In this document: one piece after another, positions 60,866-64,000 of the stretch
How positions within the stretch are numbered: position 1 is the first letter of the stretch
Layout: each line of letters starts with the position of its first letter
From: Prorocentrum cordatum
Taxonomy: Eukaryota > Sar > Dinophyceae > Prorocentrales > Prorocentraceae
Assembly (NCBI GenBank): GCA_963575745.1
Contig: CAUYUJ010005681.1
Coordinates: forward strand, 57,680-121,679
Direction of reading: 5' to 3'
Length of the DNA: 64,000 nt
Notes under the pieces: generated by a model
Told to the model about the DNA's origin: nothing
What the model saw: the letters and a program-made list of their open reading frames with translations, nothing else
Database searches by the model: none
Program-made: the position numbers and the translations under genes

Positions 60866-62270
60866 GAAGGTCATCTTGGCCGTCTGGAGGCCATTTTGAC
60901 CCTTTCGGGCCTTCTTGGAGGACGTTTTGGAAGGCTCCTGGGCCGTCTTGGAGGCAATCTTGAGCGTCTTGGAGGCCTCTTGTGCTGTCTTGGAGGCCTC
61001 TTGGAGCAATCTTCAGCCTCTTGGGCGATCTTTGGGGGCACTTGGGCCGTCTCGGGCCGTCGGAAGGCTGAAAAAAGGCGAATGCCACAATCCTTCAAAA
61101 ACTTAAGAGAAATCAATGTTTTTGGCCTTTTCGGGCCTTCCTGGAGGCCCTCTTGGAGGCCTCTTGGGCCGTCTTGGGCCATCTTAGGGCCATCTTCGGC
61201 CATCTTGGTGGGCTCCTGGCCCGTCTGACGCCGTCGGAAGCCGTTTGGGAGGCCTCTCTGGGCCGACTTGGGGCCCTCTTGGAATGCTCCAGGGCCGTCT
61301 TGGAGGCCATCTTGGGCTTCTTGGGGGCCTCTTGGCCCGTGTTGGGGGCCTCTTGGGGCCGACTTGGGGACTTCTTGGGCGCTTCGGGGCCGTCTTGGAG
61401 GCCATCTTGGGCGTCTTAAAGAACTCCTGGGCCGTCTTGGGGGCCTCTTGGGGCCGTCTTGGGGGCCTCTTGGGCCGTTCTGGGGCCTTGGAGGCCTCTT
61501 GGGCGATCTTTGGGCGGTCTTTGGGGGCTCTTGGGCCGTCTCGGGCTGTCGGAAGTCCGAAAAGAAGCAAATGTCAAAATCCTGTAACAACCTGAAGAAA
61601 ATCAGTGTTGTTTGCCTTTTCGGGCCCTCCTGGAGGCCCTCTTGGAGGCCTCTTGGGCCGTCTTGGGCCAGCTTCGAGTTAATTTCGGCCATCTTGGTGG
61701 GCTCCTGGCCCGTCTGACGCCATCGGAAGCCGTTTGGGGGGCCTCTCTGAACCTGCTTGGGGCCCTCTTGGGGCGTTTCGGGGCCGTCTTGGAGGCCATC
61801 TTGGGCGTCTTGGAGGCCTCTTGGCCCGTCTTGGGGCCCTCTTGGGGCCGTCTTGGGGGCCTCTTGGGCCGTCATGGGGCCATCTTGGAGGCCTCGTGGG
61901 CAATCTTGGGGCGGTCTTGGGGACCTCTTGGGCCGTCTTGAGCCGTCGGAGTGCCGAGAAGAAGCAAATGCCCAAATCCTTCAAAAACCTTTAGGCAAAT
62001 CAATAATTTTGGCCTCTTCGGACCCTTCTGGAGGGCCTTTTGGAGGTCTCCTAGGTCGTGTTGGGCTGTCTTGGAGGCTTCTCGGGCGACCTTGGAGGAC
62101 CTCTTGGAGGCCTCTTGGGCCGTCTTGGAGGCCGTCAAGGAGCATCTTGGGCGGACTTGGAGGCCATCTTGGACCATCTTGGAGGGCATCTTGGGCCAAC
62201 GTGGCCATCTTGGAGGCCATCTTGGACCATCTCGGAGGATTTCTTTCCGGATTGATGTCCTTGGCGATCT
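60840..62270. repeat. CTTGG repeat block
   Basis: Continues the same repeat. The segment 61215-62280 parallels 59640-60610, and 60819-61300 parallels 63519-64000 (offset 2700 bp), so blocks of one to three kilobases have duplicated with the embedded hairpin elements. Confidence 0.95.
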
Positions 62271-62585
62271 TTCCGGGTGGTTGGCGGGACGCGCCAGAGG
62301 CCCAGGGGAGGAGGAGGAGGAGGAGGAGGAGGAGGAGGAGGAGGAGGAGGAGGAGGAGGAGGAGGAGGAGGCTCTGTTGGAAAAGAACAACACCAAAAAC
62401 CGAAAGGGTCTAGCACGCTGGGCGCCCCTGTGATGAATCAACAGGGGGCGGCGGATCGAAGACGCCTACGGCGAGTCACCGCCGCCCCCTGCCATTTCGG
62501 AAGCGCCGATGTGGCCGAGAGTTGGGCTAGACCATGAGTTCCCCGAGTCGGTTTGGAAAGCCTTCGGGAAACATTTGGGGGAGAA
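62270..62585. mobile_element. Hairpin element, copy 2
   Basis: Same order as copy 1 with a (GGA)n expansion at 62308-62370. The stem is a perfect 13-mer: CAGGGGGCGGCGG at 62442-62454 and its complement at 62479-62491, enclosing an inner CGCC-TAC-GGCG hairpin. Confidence 0.75.
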
Positions 62586-63325
62586 TGAACACAAGGAGGA
62601 AGAGGAAGAGTAAGAGTAGGAGGAGGAGGAGGAGACTTCTTGGGAGCCTCTTGGGGCACTCTTAGGGTCTGCTGGGAGCTTCCAGGAGGCCTCTTGGGGA
62701 CCTTCTTGGGCCTGCTGGGGGCCTTTGGGGGCTTCTTGGGGGCCTCTCTGGCCGTCTTAGGGCTTTCCTGGCCCGTCTGGCGCCGTCGGAAGCCGTCTTG
62801 AGGGCCTCTCTGAACCGACTTGGGGCGCCTCAGGGCCGTCTTGGAGGCCATCTTGGGCGTCTTTGGGGCCTCTTGGGCCGTCTTGGGGCCTTCTTAGCGC
62901 CCTCTTGGGGGCCTCTTGGGCTGTCATGGGGCCATCTTGGAGGGCTCTTGGGCGCTCTTGGGGCGATGTTGGGGGCCTCTGGGTACGTCTTGGGTCGTCG
63001 GACAGCTGTAGAGAAGAAGATGCAACAATCCTTCAAACACGTAAGGATAATCAGTGATTTCGGCACTTTCGGGCCTTCCTGGAGGGCGTCTTGGAGGTCT
63101 CTTGGGCCGTCTTGGGGGCCTCTTGTGCCGTCTTGGGGGCCATTTTGGCAATCTTTGGCCATCTTGGGGGTATCTTGGGCAGTCTTGGAAACTTCTTGGG
63201 GCCATCTTAGGCTCTCTTGGGGCCATCTTCTCCGTCTTGGGCGAACTTGGATGCCATCTTGGGTCATATTGGCCGTCTTGGAGGCGGCGTTGTGCAGATT
63301 TCTGGTCGTCTTGGGTACGGTCGCG
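62585..63325. repeat. CTTGG repeat block
   Basis: A GAG-rich patch (62600-62635) and then CTTGG units at 10-12 bp spacing with the marker patches at 62780 and 63010. Confidence 0.95.
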
Positions 63326-63560
63326 GGACGGGCCGAAGCCCCAGGGGGAGTTCTTTTGGGAAAAGAACCAAAACCAAAACCGAAACGGTCTAGCATGCCA
63401 GGCACCCTTGTGATGAACCGAAGACGCCTACGGCGAATCACCGCCGCCCACTGCCTTTTTGGAAGCGCCTATGTGGCCGAACGTTGAGGCCAGACCTGCC
63501 AAGCTATCGGACCATGTGTTCCCCGAATCGGTTTGGAAAGCTTTCGGGGAACACGTGGGC
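63325..63560. mobile_element. Hairpin element, copy 3 (left stem arm lost)
   Basis: GGTCTAGCATGCCAGGCACC, then GATGAACCGAAGACGCCTAC, GGCGAATCACCGCCGCC and the GGAAGCGCCTATGTGGCCGA tail. The string matching the left arm is deleted between GATGAA and CGAAGACGCC. Confidence 0.7.
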
Positions 63561-64000
63561 ATCTTGAAGGTCATCTTGGTCGTCTGGAGGCCATTTTGAC
63601 CCTTTTTCGGGCCTTCTTGGAGGACGTCTTGGAGGGCTCCTGGGCCGTCTTGGAGGCCATCTTGAGCGTCTTGGAGGCTTCTTGGGCCATCTTGGGGGCC
63701 TCTTGGGGCCGTCTTGGGCCTCTTGGGCGATTTTGGGGGACACTTGGGGGCCGTCTCGGGCCGTCGGAAGGCCGAACAAAAAGCAAATGCCACAATCCTT
63801 CAAAAACTTAAGAGAAATAACTGATTTTGGCGTTTTCGGGCCTTCCTGGAGGCCCTCTTGGAGGCCTCTTGGGCCATCTTAGGGCCATCTTCGGCCGTCT
63901 TGGTGGGCTCCTGGCCCGTCTGACGCCGTCGGAAGCCGTTTGGGGGGCCTCTTTGGGCCGACTTGGGGCCCTCTTGGAATGCTCCAGGGCCGTCTTGGAG
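63560..64000. repeat. CTTGG repeat block to window end
   Basis: Near-identical to 60860-61300. The repeat continues past the window. Confidence 0.95.

Noticed and set aside
58880-64000. Very long Gly/Leu/Trp/Ser or Pro/Arg/Lys ORFs in the CTTGG blocks
   Set aside because: The CTTGG unit lacks stop codons in most frames; the frames are equally open on both strands and drift with spacer length.

Overview
The window looks like nuclear DNA of a core dinoflagellate. The reasons are: it is mostly GC-rich repeat DNA with very little coding sequence; it holds a tandem gene array whose copies differ mainly in non-coding parts; introns seem to have non-canonical donors; there are degenerate APE-type LINE retrotransposons; and a short block of CCCTAAA telomere-type repeat sits internally. 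No bacterial-type operon, promoter or RBS is visible. Genus cannot be decided from the sequence alone.

Layout. 1-3.2 kb: GAT-type trinucleotide repeat with a 0.84 kb tandem duplication. 3.2-9.8 kb: no gene; dispersed elements, (CCT)n and (CAT)n tracts, a MITE-like element, and two phased short repeats (20 bp and 30 bp periods). 9.8-16.3 kb: two LINE remnants on the minus strand, one with endonuclease, reverse transcriptase and zinc fingers, the other with the endonuclease only. 16.4-17.8 kb: CTTGG repeats, MITE copies and a two-component satellite. 17.9-36.6 kb: a tandem array of a small two-exon gene encoding hydrophobic plus acidic Thr-rich modules (exon 1 at 17887, 30909 and 34562; exon 2 at 28180, 31652 and 35305). 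The first pair is pulled apart by about 10 kb of satellite and GC-rich sequence. 36.6-44.2 kb: one unassigned ORF, minisatellites, a fold-back element, poly-T and CTTGG repeats. 44.2-48.8 kb: the densest coding stretch, with an ankyrin-repeat gene continued through several frames, then a palindrome plus telomeric repeat, then a broken ParB/sulfiredoxin-like gene. 48.8-57.6 kb: microsatellites, a GC-rich array with a perfect hairpin, and a higher-order satellite of about 700 bp. 57592-58815: the best intact gene, a secreted or Golgi-type glycosyltransferase whose last residues come from a repeat. 58.8-64 kb: CTTGG repeats with embedded hairpin elements.

The genes do not form a pathway. The two observations most likely to be new are the modular small-protein gene array (17.9-36.6 kb) and the genome-scale CTTGG repeat, whose motif recurs about once per DNA helical turn. 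Many long ORFs here are only stop-free repeats and are left out. All similarity statements rest on reading the sequence; no database search was run.
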